Shown here: positions 8,846-14,983 of the stretch, in pieces | Position numbering within the stretch: position 1 is the first letter of the stretch | Layout: each line of letters opens with the position of its first letter | Assembly (NCBI GenBank): GCA_023387775.1 | Contig: JAEWHN010000263.1 | Location: 1 to 36,757 of the forward strand | Direction: 5' to 3' | DNA from: Pseudomonadota bacterium | GTDB taxonomy: Bacteria; Pseudomonadota; Alphaproteobacteria; Rhizobiales; Rhizobiaceae | Length of the DNA stretch: 36,757 bases | The notes under the pieces: generated by a model | The model's input: the letters and a program-made list of their open reading frames with translations, nothing else | The model's database searches: none | What the model was told of the DNA's origin: nothing | Position numbers and translations under genes: made by a program

Positions 8846-9421
8846 TCAAAAGGTTCTGGTGCCGCGCGAAACCGCCCGCGCCAGCATGCCGGTGATCTGC
8901 GCTTCGGATTTGCGGAAGGAAGCCGCATCCGGCGTCGAGACGTTGAACACGACGTTGACCGGCGCACCGCCGCCGGTAGCGGCAACGCCCAGCCGCCCGT
9001 CGGAGGATCGCTGCAAGGGCAGGATCGCTTCCGGCCCCGCCTCGCCCATCAGGCCGAGGTTGCGTCCCATCGGAAAGTAGCTTGGCGCTGAAACCACGCC
9101 ACCGCTGGCAAACGGAACGACCTGGCCGGGAACCCCGCCCTTGGCGAAGGGCAATATGCCGGCAAGCCCGCCAATCAGGCCCGAAAAAAGAGAGCCGGTC
9201 AGCGACTGCAGCGGCTTCAAACCTTCCTGCAGCGCCATCCCGGCCAGGTTGAGCCCGATGCGCCGCAGCACGTCGTCGAGTTCCCTGCCACTCACCACGG
9301 CGCCCTTCAGCGCGCCCGTCAGTTGCGCGCCGAAGCGGTCGGACAGCTTTTCCAGGTTTTCCAGCGCCGACTGAAACGGCGCGATGTCGGCATTGATCGA
9401 GACCGTCACGTCCTCAACCAT
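8846..9421 (-). CDS. GTA tape measure protein (RcGTA gp11 homologue)
   Basis: A 191-aa short tape-measure protein, close to the roughly 220 aa of the RcGTA one and matching its short tail. The sequence has a helical N-terminus (FQSALENLEKLSDRFGAQL), a hydrophobic glycine-rich middle (GSLFSGLIGGLAGILPFAKGG) and the motif MGEAGPEAILPLQR, which is common in phage tape-measure proteins. GGAGGGAGC just before ATG 9421 is a good ribosome site. It lies 12 bp after gp10.1 and 7 bp before gp12. Confidence 0.9.
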   Translation of the reverse strand: MVEDVTVSINADIAPFQSALENLEKLSDRFGAQLTGALKGAVVSGRELDDVLRRIGLNLAGMALQEGLKPLQSLTGSLFSGLIGGLAGILPFAKGGVPGQVVPFASGGVVSAPSYFPMGRNLGLMGEAGPEAILPLQRSSDGRLGVAATGGGAPVNVVFNVSTPDAASFRKSEAQITGMLARAVSRGTRTF

Positions 9422-9433
9422 GCTCCCTCCTCT

Positions 9434-9646
9434 CTATTGCTTGTCGGGAAACGCCCGCATCAAGGCAAGCAGATCGTCGCGGCGCGGCGCTTCGTCCGCT
9501 GCTCTGGCCAAAACACTCGCCGCCCGTTCGAATTCGCGCGGTGTCATCGCCCAGAACGCCTGGGGTGAAAGCCGCAGCAGGCCGAAGCCCATGGCCATCA
9601 CCTGGTCCCACGGGAATTCGCGCGGCGTGCCTGCCGCGGCTTTCAA
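9434..9646 (-). CDS. GTA tail assembly chaperone (RcGTA gp10.1-type)
   Basis: A 70-aa protein with PWDQVMAMGFGLLRLSPQAF followed by WAMTPREFERA, typical of the small phage tail assembly chaperone family that sits between gp10 and gp11 in GTA clusters. It starts with TTG at 9646, overlapping the gp10 stop as TTGA. In many phages the two chaperones are made as a frameshift fusion; here they are separate, coupled genes. The role in keeping the tape measure soluble during tail assembly is inferred from phages. Confidence 0.82.
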   Translation of the reverse strand: MKAAAGTPREFPWDQVMAMGFGLLRLSPQAFWAMTPREFERAASVLARAADEAPRRDDLLALMRAFPDKQ

Positions 9647-9981
9647 GGGTTTGGCGTGTTCCCCTGCGCTGGGGCTCCGAAAGTTACCGTCAGCAACTCG
9701 GAAACGATCGCGGCGAAGCCTGTAGCCCCGTCGGTCGCCTGCATGGAACGCACATCGTTATCGGAAATATCCTGGCCGGCGCCGCGCAGCCCTGCCCCGA
9801 TGATACGGATCATGTCGAGCGCCGAGAGGCGCCCGCGCGAGAAGCGCTCCACCAGCGCCCCGAGGTCGTCGGCGGCATAGGCTGCCTCCAGTTCCGCCAG
9901 CGCGCCGAGCGTCAGGCAGAGCCGATGGGTCTTCCCGTCGAGTTCGACGGCTATCTCGCCACGTCGTCTGTTTGCCGTCAC
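9643..9981 (-). CDS. GTA gp10 tail assembly chaperone family protein
   Basis: A 112-aa protein with the GTA gp10 signature RRRGEIAVELDGKTHRLCLT, LGALAELEAAYAADDLGAL and IIGAGLRGAG. The family (Phage_TAC-type) acts with gp10.1 in tail assembly. The start is GTG at 9981, overlapping the gp9 stop as GTGA, and the end overlaps the TTG of gp10.1. The weak start codon after a highly expressed tube gene may lower chaperone output relative to tube protein; that is inference. Confidence 0.87.
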   Translation of the reverse strand: MTANRRRGEIAVELDGKTHRLCLTLGALAELEAAYAADDLGALVERFSRGRLSALDMIRIIGAGLRGAGQDISDNDVRSMQATDGATGFAAIVSELLTVTFGAPAQGNTPNP

Positions 9982-10394
9982 GGCGTCACCGTGAAGCTGA
10001 CCGGGCCTGCGGATTCGAGCGCCATGTCGAAAGTCACCTCGCCATCGTGCGTGCCCGTATATTCGAGCGAGGTAATCTGGAACGGCCCCTGCACCAGCCC
10101 GAAACTCGGGATTGATAGCTGCCAGTCGGCAATCTCGCCGGCAAAGAACCGCGAGCGGATCGCGGCGTCCGACTGGGCATCCTTGAAAATCCCCGATCCG
10201 CTGATCGACGCGCGCTGGACGCCGCTCCCGGCAAGCAGCTCCCGCCAGCGCCCGGCCGAATCCGAATTGGTAACATCGACGGTTTCGCTGTTGAAGGCGA
10301 TGCGCTTCGACCGCAACCCCGCAACCGTGATGAAGCTTCCCGCTCCCGTGGAGTCGAGCTTGAGTAGAAGGTCCTTGCCCTTCTGTGCGACCAT
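9978..10394 (-). CDS. GTA major tail (tube) protein (RcGTA gp9 homologue)
   Basis: A 138-aa major tail protein of the TP901-1 type. It starts MVAQKGKDLLLKLDSTGAGS, followed by FITVAGLRSKRIAFNSETVD, VTNSDSAGRWRELLAGSGVQ and RASISGSGIF, the usual order of tube-protein motifs in GTAs. It should form stacked rings making the tail tube, so it is one of the most abundant particle proteins. ATG 10394 is preceded by AGGAGG at a good distance. A perfect 18-bp palindrome lies in the gap just upstream. Confidence 0.92.
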   Translation of the reverse strand: MVAQKGKDLLLKLDSTGAGSFITVAGLRSKRIAFNSETVDVTNSDSAGRWRELLAGSGVQRASISGSGIFKDAQSDAAIRSRFFAGEIADWQLSIPSFGLVQGPFQITSLEYTGTHDGEVTFDMALESAGPVSFTVTP

Positions 10395-10425
10395 GTCTGG
10401 CCTCCTGGAATGTGTTGGATGAAGA

Positions 10426-10443
10426 TCCGGGCCGCGGCCCGGA
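10426..10443 (-). repeat. Perfect 18-bp palindrome (mRNA hairpin) before the tail-tube gene
   Basis: Bases 10426-10443 (TCCGGGCCGCGGCCCGGA) equal their own reverse complement. They lie in the 52-bp gap between the gp8 stop and gp9 start, one of the few gaps of any size in the cluster. In the transcript this would fold into a very stable GC stem about 30 bases before the gp9 start. No U-tract follows, so it is not a standard terminator. A role in mRNA processing or 5'-end protection of the tube message is inference. Confidence 0.6.
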
Positions 10444-10446
10444 CGG

Positions 10447-10857
10447 TCACGCCGCTTCTTCGATCACCGCCCGGTAACGAAGCAGGCCGTGATGGACCGA
10501 AAGGTCGTCGTCATACCTGGCCTCGGCAAACTCCAGCCGCATGTTCACCAGGTGGTGCGCGTCGAGCGCGAGAGAACTGCTGTCGAGGCACGCCTTGGCC
10601 GCCTCCATGATGTCCAGGGTTTCCTTTTTGCCCTTGGCCTTGGACCAAATGTGAAGGGTAAAAAGGTGCTCGCTGCCCTTCTCGGTTCCCGTGCTCCAGT
10701 CGTAGACGCTGGTGCGGCCGAAAGTCAGATATGGAAAGGGCAGGTTCGTCGGTGCGTCGTCGTAGATCTTGGCGCCTCCGAGCAAGCCGGTCAGAACGGG
10801 GTCGGCCCCAAGCGCTGCGAAAATCGCTTGCTGCAATTCAGCTGCTGACGCCGTCAT
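10447..10857 (-). CDS. GTA tail terminator / DUF3168 protein (RcGTA gp8 homologue)
   Basis: A 136-aa DUF3168 protein: AAELQQAIFAALGADPVLTG, LPFPYLTFGRTSVYDWSTGT and EHLFTLHIWSKAKGKKE are conserved in the family. In RcGTA, gp8 caps the tail tube where it joins the head. The start is ATG 10857, overlapping the stop of the small upstream ORF as ATGA, and a GGGGGGAAGC ribosome site precedes it. Codons further upstream in this frame are read from the small ORF and are not kept. Confidence 0.9.
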   Translation of the reverse strand: MTASAAELQQAIFAALGADPVLTGLLGGAKIYDDAPTNLPFPYLTFGRTSVYDWSTGTEKGSEHLFTLHIWSKAKGKKETLDIMEAAKACLDSSSLALDAHHLVNMRLEFAEARYDDDLSVHHGLLRYRAVIEEAA

Positions 10858-11021
10858 CGCTTCCCCCCATCCGTCGGGTTGCCATGCCACGCTGGTCTTG
10901 CCACGCGCCGGACCCGCATTTCCGCAAGGTAACCTCGTTCTGCTTCTTCCGCCAGATCGTGCGCCTGCCAGCGCAACGCCCGTACAAGATCGTCGATCGT
11001 CAGCTTCATGGCGAGTTTCAA
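10854..11021 (-). CDS. Small 55-aa ORF between gp7 and gp8, function unknown
   Basis: I found this frame by reading the gap between gp7 and gp8. It starts with TTG at 11021, overlapping the gp7 stop as TTGA, with GGAGG seven bases upstream. An in-frame ATG at 11009 is the alternative (51 aa). It ends with a TGA that overlaps the ATG of gp8. The protein is predicted helical and basic at its end (LTIDDLVRALRWQAHDLAEE, YLAEMRVRRVA). Overlaps at both ends in a coupled operon, plus a ribosome site, argue that it is translated. I do not recognise its family. It could be a minor head-tail or assembly factor, or serve mainly to carry ribosomes to gp8. Confidence 0.6.
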   Translation of the reverse strand: MKLAMKLTIDDLVRALRWQAHDLAEEAERGYLAEMRVRRVARPAWHGNPTDGGKR

Positions 11022-11356
11022 GGCCGAACCTCCCTCGCCCGGCAGACGAGGTAGCGGCCGGTTTCGTCAGGGTCGTGAACGGTGAGAATATCGAAACTCC
11101 GACCAGCCTTCGTCAGCCGCATTCCGGCCGCCACGCCCTCCCGCCACCTGATGGTGATGCGATGGGTCACGCTCTCCAGCATCTGTCCCGCGCCGAATAC
11201 CGCCTGTGCCGAGACCGGCTCGATCATTGCGAAGACGGATGCGACCTCGGACCAGACCTGCTCGTGTCCGCCCAGCCCATCGGGCATTGGCGTGCACACC
11301 TCCAGCGCAAGTTCCGTGCTCAGGCGCCCTGGATCAATAAATTGCGCCCGCATCAC
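11018..11356 (-). CDS. GTA head closure / head-tail adaptor protein (RcGTA gp7 homologue)
   Basis: A 112-aa protein of the phage head-closure family: FIDPGRLSTELALEVCTPMP, WSEVASVFAMIEPVSAQA, and VTHRITIRWREGVAAGMRLT followed by FDILTVHDPDETGRYLVCRA. This SPP1 gp16-like family forms the stopper ring under the portal. It starts at ATG 11356, overlapping the gp6 stop as ATGA. Confidence 0.9.
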   Translation of the reverse strand: MMRAQFIDPGRLSTELALEVCTPMPDGLGGHEQVWSEVASVFAMIEPVSAQAVFGAGQMLESVTHRITIRWREGVAAGMRLTKAGRSFDILTVHDPDETGRYLVCRAREVRP

Positions 11357-11922
11357 AGCCTCCGCTCACGGTAGCTCGCAAGCATTCGGTCATACCCGGC
11401 CGGATAGGAGACCGGTTGGTCGCCCGGCCCGAAGGCGGTGCGAAACTCGTACCAATGTGCGGCCAGCAGCGTCACCGCCCGTTTCAGCAGGTCCGGCACG
11501 TCCGTCCCTGCCTCGCCGAAGCCGGCCGAAAAGTCGATCTCGATACCGTTGGCGATGCGCAACGGTTCGGGACGCTGCGCGAAATGCAGCCGCGCCGGCC
11601 GCGACAGCGTGTCGGCGAGATAGGTGCCGGGATCGAGCACCGCAGCTTCGCCCTCGCTGCCATAGACCGTCACGGACAGGATTTCCCGCACCGGATGCCG
11701 CGCCAGCAGCACGTAACCATTTTGCGACCAGCGGTCGAGCACCAGGCGCCAGGCCTGGTTGATCATGGCCATGCCCGTCGTGCGCTCGACATCTTCGCGC
11801 GCCGCCCGGATCAGGCCGGAAAGCAGTTCGTCGTCGCTGTCGTGCGAGAGGCGCAGATGGCGCTTCATCTCGACCAGCGTCACCGGCTCGACTGCAGGGT
11901 CGACCGTTCGCAAGAGCGTCAT
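11353..11922 (-). CDS. GTA head-tail connector (RcGTA gp6 homologue)
   Basis: A 189-aa adaptor of the phage gp6-like head-tail connector family. It shows VEPVTLVEMKRHLRLSHDSD, LLSGLIRAAREDVERTTGMA and IEIDFSAGFGEAGTDVPDLL, then LKRAVTLLAAHWYEFR. The N-terminal part is the helical DNA-packaging domain that binds the portal ring. A 130-bp gap with a strong hairpin separates it from the capsid gene, unlike the overlapping genes around it. Confidence 0.9.
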   Translation of the reverse strand: MTLLRTVDPAVEPVTLVEMKRHLRLSHDSDDELLSGLIRAAREDVERTTGMAMINQAWRLVLDRWSQNGYVLLARHPVREILSVTVYGSEGEAAVLDPGTYLADTLSRPARLHFAQRPEPLRIANGIEIDFSAGFGEAGTDVPDLLKRAVTLLAAHWYEFRTAFGPGDQPVSYPAGYDRMLASYRERRL

Positions 11923-11955
11923 GCGGTTACCTTCGTTTCAGTGGGAAATGAAAGC

Positions 11956-11985
11956 GGCGGCTCCGGGGAGGACGCCGGAGCCGCC
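11956..11985 (-). other. Strong hairpin after the capsid gene
   Basis: A perfect 11-bp stem, 11956-11966 against 11975-11985, encloses an 8-base loop. It lies in the 130-bp gap between the gp5 stop and gp6 start. In the transcript the stem is followed by GCUUUCAUUUCC, which is U-rich but not a clean U-tract, so it may terminate weakly, be a processing signal, or protect the 3' end of the capsid message. Because genes downstream must still be expressed, full termination without an antiterminator is unlikely. Confidence 0.7.
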
Positions 11986-12052
11986 GTCAACGACGCAGCA
12001 AACCGGAAGGGGTGCCCGGCTGCCTTTGCGTCGTCGAAGCGAAAGCCGCCGG

Positions 12053-13306
12053 TCAGGCGGTCGCGAACTTCAGTAGCTTGATCGCGTCGAAGTCCTGGAC
12101 GCCGCCGCCCACCCGCTTGGTCGTGTAGAACAGCACGTAGGGCTTCGCCGAATACGGGTCGCGCAGCACGTTCACCCCGGTGCGGTCGACCACGAGATAG
12201 CCGCGGCTGAAGTCGCCGAAGGCGATCGGCGTGGCGTCGGCTGCTGCATCCGGCATGTCCTCGGCCTCGACCAACGGAAAGCCCATCAGCATGGCGCGCT
12301 GGCCGGGTGCCGCAGGCGGCTGCCACAGATAGTTGCCGTCGGCGTCCTTGAGCTTGCGCAGCGTGGCCTGCGTCTTGCGGTTCATCACCCAGTTGGCGTT
12401 CTGGCGATAGCCCGCCTTGAGGGCATAGACCGTGTCGATCAGCACGTCGGACGGGTCCTTGTCGGGAAGCGCACCGGCCTTGCCGGTCAGCGTGAGGCCG
12501 ATCTTGCCCCAGGCCCAGTTCGCCTCGGCAACCGTGGGGTAGCTCAGGAAACCTTTGGGCTTGTTGGTGCCGTCGCCGGAAACGAAGGCCGCGCCCTCCT
12601 GTTCGGCAAACGCCGCCTCCACTTCGCCGGAGATCCACTGGTCGAGATCGACAACGGCATCCTCCAGCAGCGAGGCCGTCGCCGCCGGCATGGCATAGAG
12701 CTCCATGGTCGGAAACTGCAGCTCGGCCAGCGTCGACGCGGCCGTCTGCGGCCGTGCGGCGGTTTCGCCGACCCAGCCCACTGCCGGCCCGCTGATCGCG
12801 AAAGGCTTTTTCAGCACCGCCGCCGAGACCTGGCGCACCGAGGCGATGGCGCGGATCGGCGACAGAGCCGCCAGGCGCCGGCCGATCTCGGCTTCGGTTT
12901 CGTCGGGCACCAGATAGCCGCCGTCCTGGCCGGAACCGTAGGACATTGCTTTCGTGTCGAGCGAGCGCAGCAGCCTGTCGTCGCCGCTGCGCACATAGGC
13001 TTCGAAGGCAGCCTTATGCTCGTTCTGGACATGCCGAGTGCCGTGGCGGCCGAGCACAGGCCTGACGGCCTTCAGCGAAAGGTCGTCGAGCGCACGCTTC
13101 TGCTCGTCCAGCGCGCGCGAGATGCGGTCGACCTTGTCGCTGGTTACCACATCGGCGCCGCGCCTTTCGAGCTGCGCCAGGCGTTCGTCGTTGCTGTCCT
13201 TGAAGGCCTCGAAGGTGGACATGAAGTCGCTGAAGGCCTCGGACAGGTCGAGATGGCTGCCGGCGGCCGATTTGGTCTCCAGCACCATGGGATTGGCTTC
13301 AATCAT
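12053..13306 (-). CDS. GTA major capsid protein, HK97 fold (RcGTA gp5 homologue)
   Basis: A 417-aa HK97-type capsid protein. Residues about 20-90 form a coiled coil (FSDFMSTFEAFKDSNDERLA, VDRISRALDEQKRALDDLSL), the delta scaffold normally removed by the prohead protease. The shell domain follows: SGQDGGYLVPDETEAEIGRR, RAIASVRQVSAAVLKKPF, GWVGETAARPQTAAS, AAFVSGDGTNKPKGFLSYPT and a C-terminal VDRTGVNVLRDPYSAKPYVL. The start is ATG 13306, overlapping the protease stop as ATGA; upstream in-frame codons are gp4 in another frame. It should be the most abundant particle protein. Confidence 0.95.
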   Translation of the reverse strand: MIEANPMVLETKSAAGSHLDLSEAFSDFMSTFEAFKDSNDERLAQLERRGADVVTSDKVDRISRALDEQKRALDDLSLKAVRPVLGRHGTRHVQNEHKAAFEAYVRSGDDRLLRSLDTKAMSYGSGQDGGYLVPDETEAEIGRRLAALSPIRAIASVRQVSAAVLKKPFAISGPAVGWVGETAARPQTAASTLAELQFPTMELYAMPAATASLLEDAVVDLDQWISGEVEAAFAEQEGAAFVSGDGTNKPKGFLSYPTVAEANWAWGKIGLTLTGKAGALPDKDPSDVLIDTVYALKAGYRQNANWVMNRKTQATLRKLKDADGNYLWQPPAAPGQRAMLMGFPLVEAEDMPDAAADATPIAFGDFSRGYLVVDRTGVNVLRDPYSAKPYVLFYTTKRVGGGVQDFDAIKLLKFATA

Positions 13307-13998
13307 GGAAGGGCTTTCCTTGTTTCGTTGATCATGCGAGTGGCCTGCCGGATCGACTCCAGCAGCGCCGCTTCCGGTCCCGCCGCGGCATCCCGCCCGC
13401 CCACGAGAGTTGCGAAGCCCTTCGAGATCACCCTGCGGGCCTCGCTGCGCGTCAGCCCAGCATCCCGCGTGAGCCAGCATTCGAATTCGCGTATGGTCGG
13501 CAGCCTGCGCGCCTTCACGGTGTCGATGCGCGCTTCCGGCAGCATCGGGAAGGTCACCACCGAAATCTCCCAGAGATCGGCCTCGAGGATCCGCCTCACC
13601 CCGCTCACCGGGTCGCGCTTGGCGCGAACCGCGTGGAAGCCGATGGAAAGCCCGTCGAGAGCGCCGCCGCGCATCAGGTTGAGCACATCGCGCGCGCGGC
13701 CAACCTCCTTGGCGAGCCTTCCGCGCACAAACAGGCCGCGCGCGTCCTCGCGGATTTCCGTCCAGGCGCCGATCGGCTCGTTCGGATCGTGCTGGAACAG
13801 CATGCGGATGCCCGACGCGCCGCGCTTCTTGAGCGAGCCGGCAAAGGCACCGCGCTCGACCACGTCCTTGCCGAGATCGACCTTGCCGAACAGGCTGGCA
13901 TAGCCCGAAAAGGTGCCATCCGTTTCGACGTCGTTCAGCACGAGATCCACGAATTTGCGCTCGCAGCGCCTCGCCATGGCGTCAGCCTTCATCGGCAT
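13303..13998 (-). CDS. GTA prohead protease (RcGTA gp4 homologue)
   Basis: A 231-aa HK97-family prohead protease. The core has GTFSGYASLFGKVDLGKDVV, then FQHDPNEPIGAWTEI with the conserved His-Asp, GGALDGLSIGFHAV with the expected catalytic serine, and LWEISVVTFPMLPEA. It trims the capsid delta domain during head maturation. The C-terminal extension (REFECWLTRDAGLTRSEARR) is common in GTA and rhizobial prophage versions. GGAG lies seven bases before ATG 13998; ATG 13992 and 13977 are alternatives. With the 13998 start it overlaps the DUF6107 gene by 17 bp. Confidence 0.92.
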   Translation of the reverse strand: MPMKADAMARRCERKFVDLVLNDVETDGTFSGYASLFGKVDLGKDVVERGAFAGSLKKRGASGIRMLFQHDPNEPIGAWTEIREDARGLFVRGRLAKEVGRARDVLNLMRGGALDGLSIGFHAVRAKRDPVSGVRRILEADLWEISVVTFPMLPEARIDTVKARRLPTIREFECWLTRDAGLTRSEARRVISKGFATLVGGRDAAAGPEAALLESIRQATRMINETRKALP

Positions 13999-14338
13999 TC
14001 TCCGTCTCCGATCTCTTTTGAAGCGATCGCCCGAAGCCGTTGGCCTCAAAGGCGCGCATTGCAAAGCCGAGCGCCCACCAGGCGCAGAGGCTGGCGGCGG
14101 CCGAACCCATCAGCACCAGTTCGCCCGGACCGATTGCGTCCTGAACACCGAGTTCGGCCGCGATCTTGAGGCCTGCGGTCCCGCCGAAAATCAGGCCGCA
14201 CACCACGCCCACGGCGAAGCGCGCCGCGGCCTCGCGGCGACCGTGGGGAAGGATGTATGCCAGCGATATGGCCGAGCCGGCGACCGCGCCGGCCCCTTTG
14301 GCGAGCCATATCCAGCCCGCCTGCGACATATCCGTCAT
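13982..14338 (-). CDS. Small membrane protein, DUF6107 family (GTA gp3.5 position)
   Basis: A 118-aa protein with two or three predicted membrane segments (GAGAVAGSAISLAYILP, FAVGVVCGLIFGGTAG, VLMGSAAASLCAWWALGFA) linked by a basic loop HGRREAAARF. I recognise the DUF6107 pattern seen in rhizobial GTA clusters between portal and prohead protease. AGGAG nine bases before ATG 14338 supports the start. Its role is not known. A holin-like or membrane-anchoring job is possible from the topology but is not shown. Confidence 0.78.
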   Translation of the reverse strand: MTDMSQAGWIWLAKGAGAVAGSAISLAYILPHGRREAAARFAVGVVCGLIFGGTAGLKIAAELGVQDAIGPGELVLMGSAAASLCAWWALGFAMRAFEANGFGRSLQKRSETENADEG

Positions 14339-14380
14339 CTTGGAAAACTCCTGATGGCCGCCTGCCCGCTCAGGTCAGGT

Positions 14381-14535
14381 CGCGCGGCTGATAGCCCACC
14401 GCGTCGCGTTTCTCGTCGTCAACCAATCAGAGCCGAAGGCCGGGCGCCAAGGCCGGCAGCCCTTCGAGGTGCGCGCCAACGGCGGCAGGACAGTCAGCCA
14501 CTTGGGTATGCCGGAGTAGCATGGGCGGCACGCAA
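14381..14535 (-). pseudogene. Decayed partial duplicate of the portal gene 3' end
   Basis: This stretch aligns with the 3' part of the intact portal gene (about 15021-15310), with two internal deletions. Shared blocks include the area around TTTCTCGTCGTC (14408 and 15050), GAGCCGAAGGCCGG (14430 and 15158) and GGCGGCACGC (14524 and 15300). Read as protein it keeps pieces such as LARTSKG and PAFGSD beside the portal's VARTAKE and APAFGSD. It starts four bases after the stop of the inserted 120-aa ORF. A short frame across it is the residue of this copy, not a gene. It marks a duplication made when the upstream ORF was inserted. Confidence 0.85.
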
Positions 14536-14898
14536 TTAACCCCAGCCGACCAGGACTCGGTTCGGCCATTCAGGGTGATTCACCCAAACACGTAGTCGCG
14601 TTCGAGCGCTTGGAACTGCCTGCTCAAGTAGGACTTCTCCATCGACGGTCGAGATCATCAAATTTCTGTTCGACGTCTCGATCGTTCCGTCGAATGCGAT
14701 TTCGCCTTCAACCACAAGCTCATCAGCCTTTCCCAGAAAGAACTCCGTCTCTCCATCATCTGATGGGTAGCATCCCACAGAGACACAGCTTTCATTGTAA
14801 CTCGCCAGAGCCCCATACAAATGCTCAGGAGGCTTACTTCTCAGATTATCAGATATGAATACGATGGAATTTATTGGAGACGATGTGACAGTTTCCAT
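14536..14898 (-). CDS. Inserted 120-aa protein of unknown function within the GTA cluster
   Basis: A 120-aa soluble, acidic protein starting at ATG 14898, with GGGGGA at good spacing. It has no signal peptide or membrane segment. The sequence reads INSIVFISDN, LYGALASYNESCVSVGCYPS, GETEFFLGKA and ISTVDGEVLLEQAVPSARTR, ending in RVLVGWG, which suggests a small beta-rich fold. The DNA is visibly poorer in GC than the flanking portal and protease genes. It has no counterpart in the standard GTA gene order, is followed by a degraded copy of the portal 3' end, and has a candidate promoter of its own. The pattern resembles a phage moron. A loose similarity to ComJ-type nuclease inhibitors or small immunity proteins crossed my mind but rests on impression only. 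Confidence 0.72.
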   Translation of the reverse strand: METVTSSPINSIVFISDNLRSKPPEHLYGALASYNESCVSVGCYPSDDGETEFFLGKADELVVEGEIAFDGTIETSNRNLMISTVDGEVLLEQAVPSARTRLRVWVNHPEWPNRVLVGWG

Positions 14899-14922
14899 AT
14901 CGGTTCCCCCGTCGATAGCCTT

Positions 14923-14952
14923 ATATTGCCGCCACCTTCTGCTGCATGACAA
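14923..14952 (-). promoter_or_regulatory. Candidate promoter of the inserted ORF
   Basis: On the minus strand a -35-like TTGTCA (14947-14952) and a -10-like CAATAT (14923-14928) are separated by 18 bases, in the gap between the portal stop and the inserted ORF start at 14898. The -35 matches five of six consensus positions; the -10 is weak but keeps A2 and T6. It would let the insert be expressed apart from the GTA promoter. Confidence 0.33.
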
Positions 14953-14983
14953 TCGTCGGGGGAGAGTCGGCCACGCTTATCCG

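Noticed and set aside
14375..14569. A 64-aa minus-strand frame taken as a separate gene
   Set aside because: Its content is the degraded portal copy plus the end of the inserted ORF in another frame; it has no own start signals.
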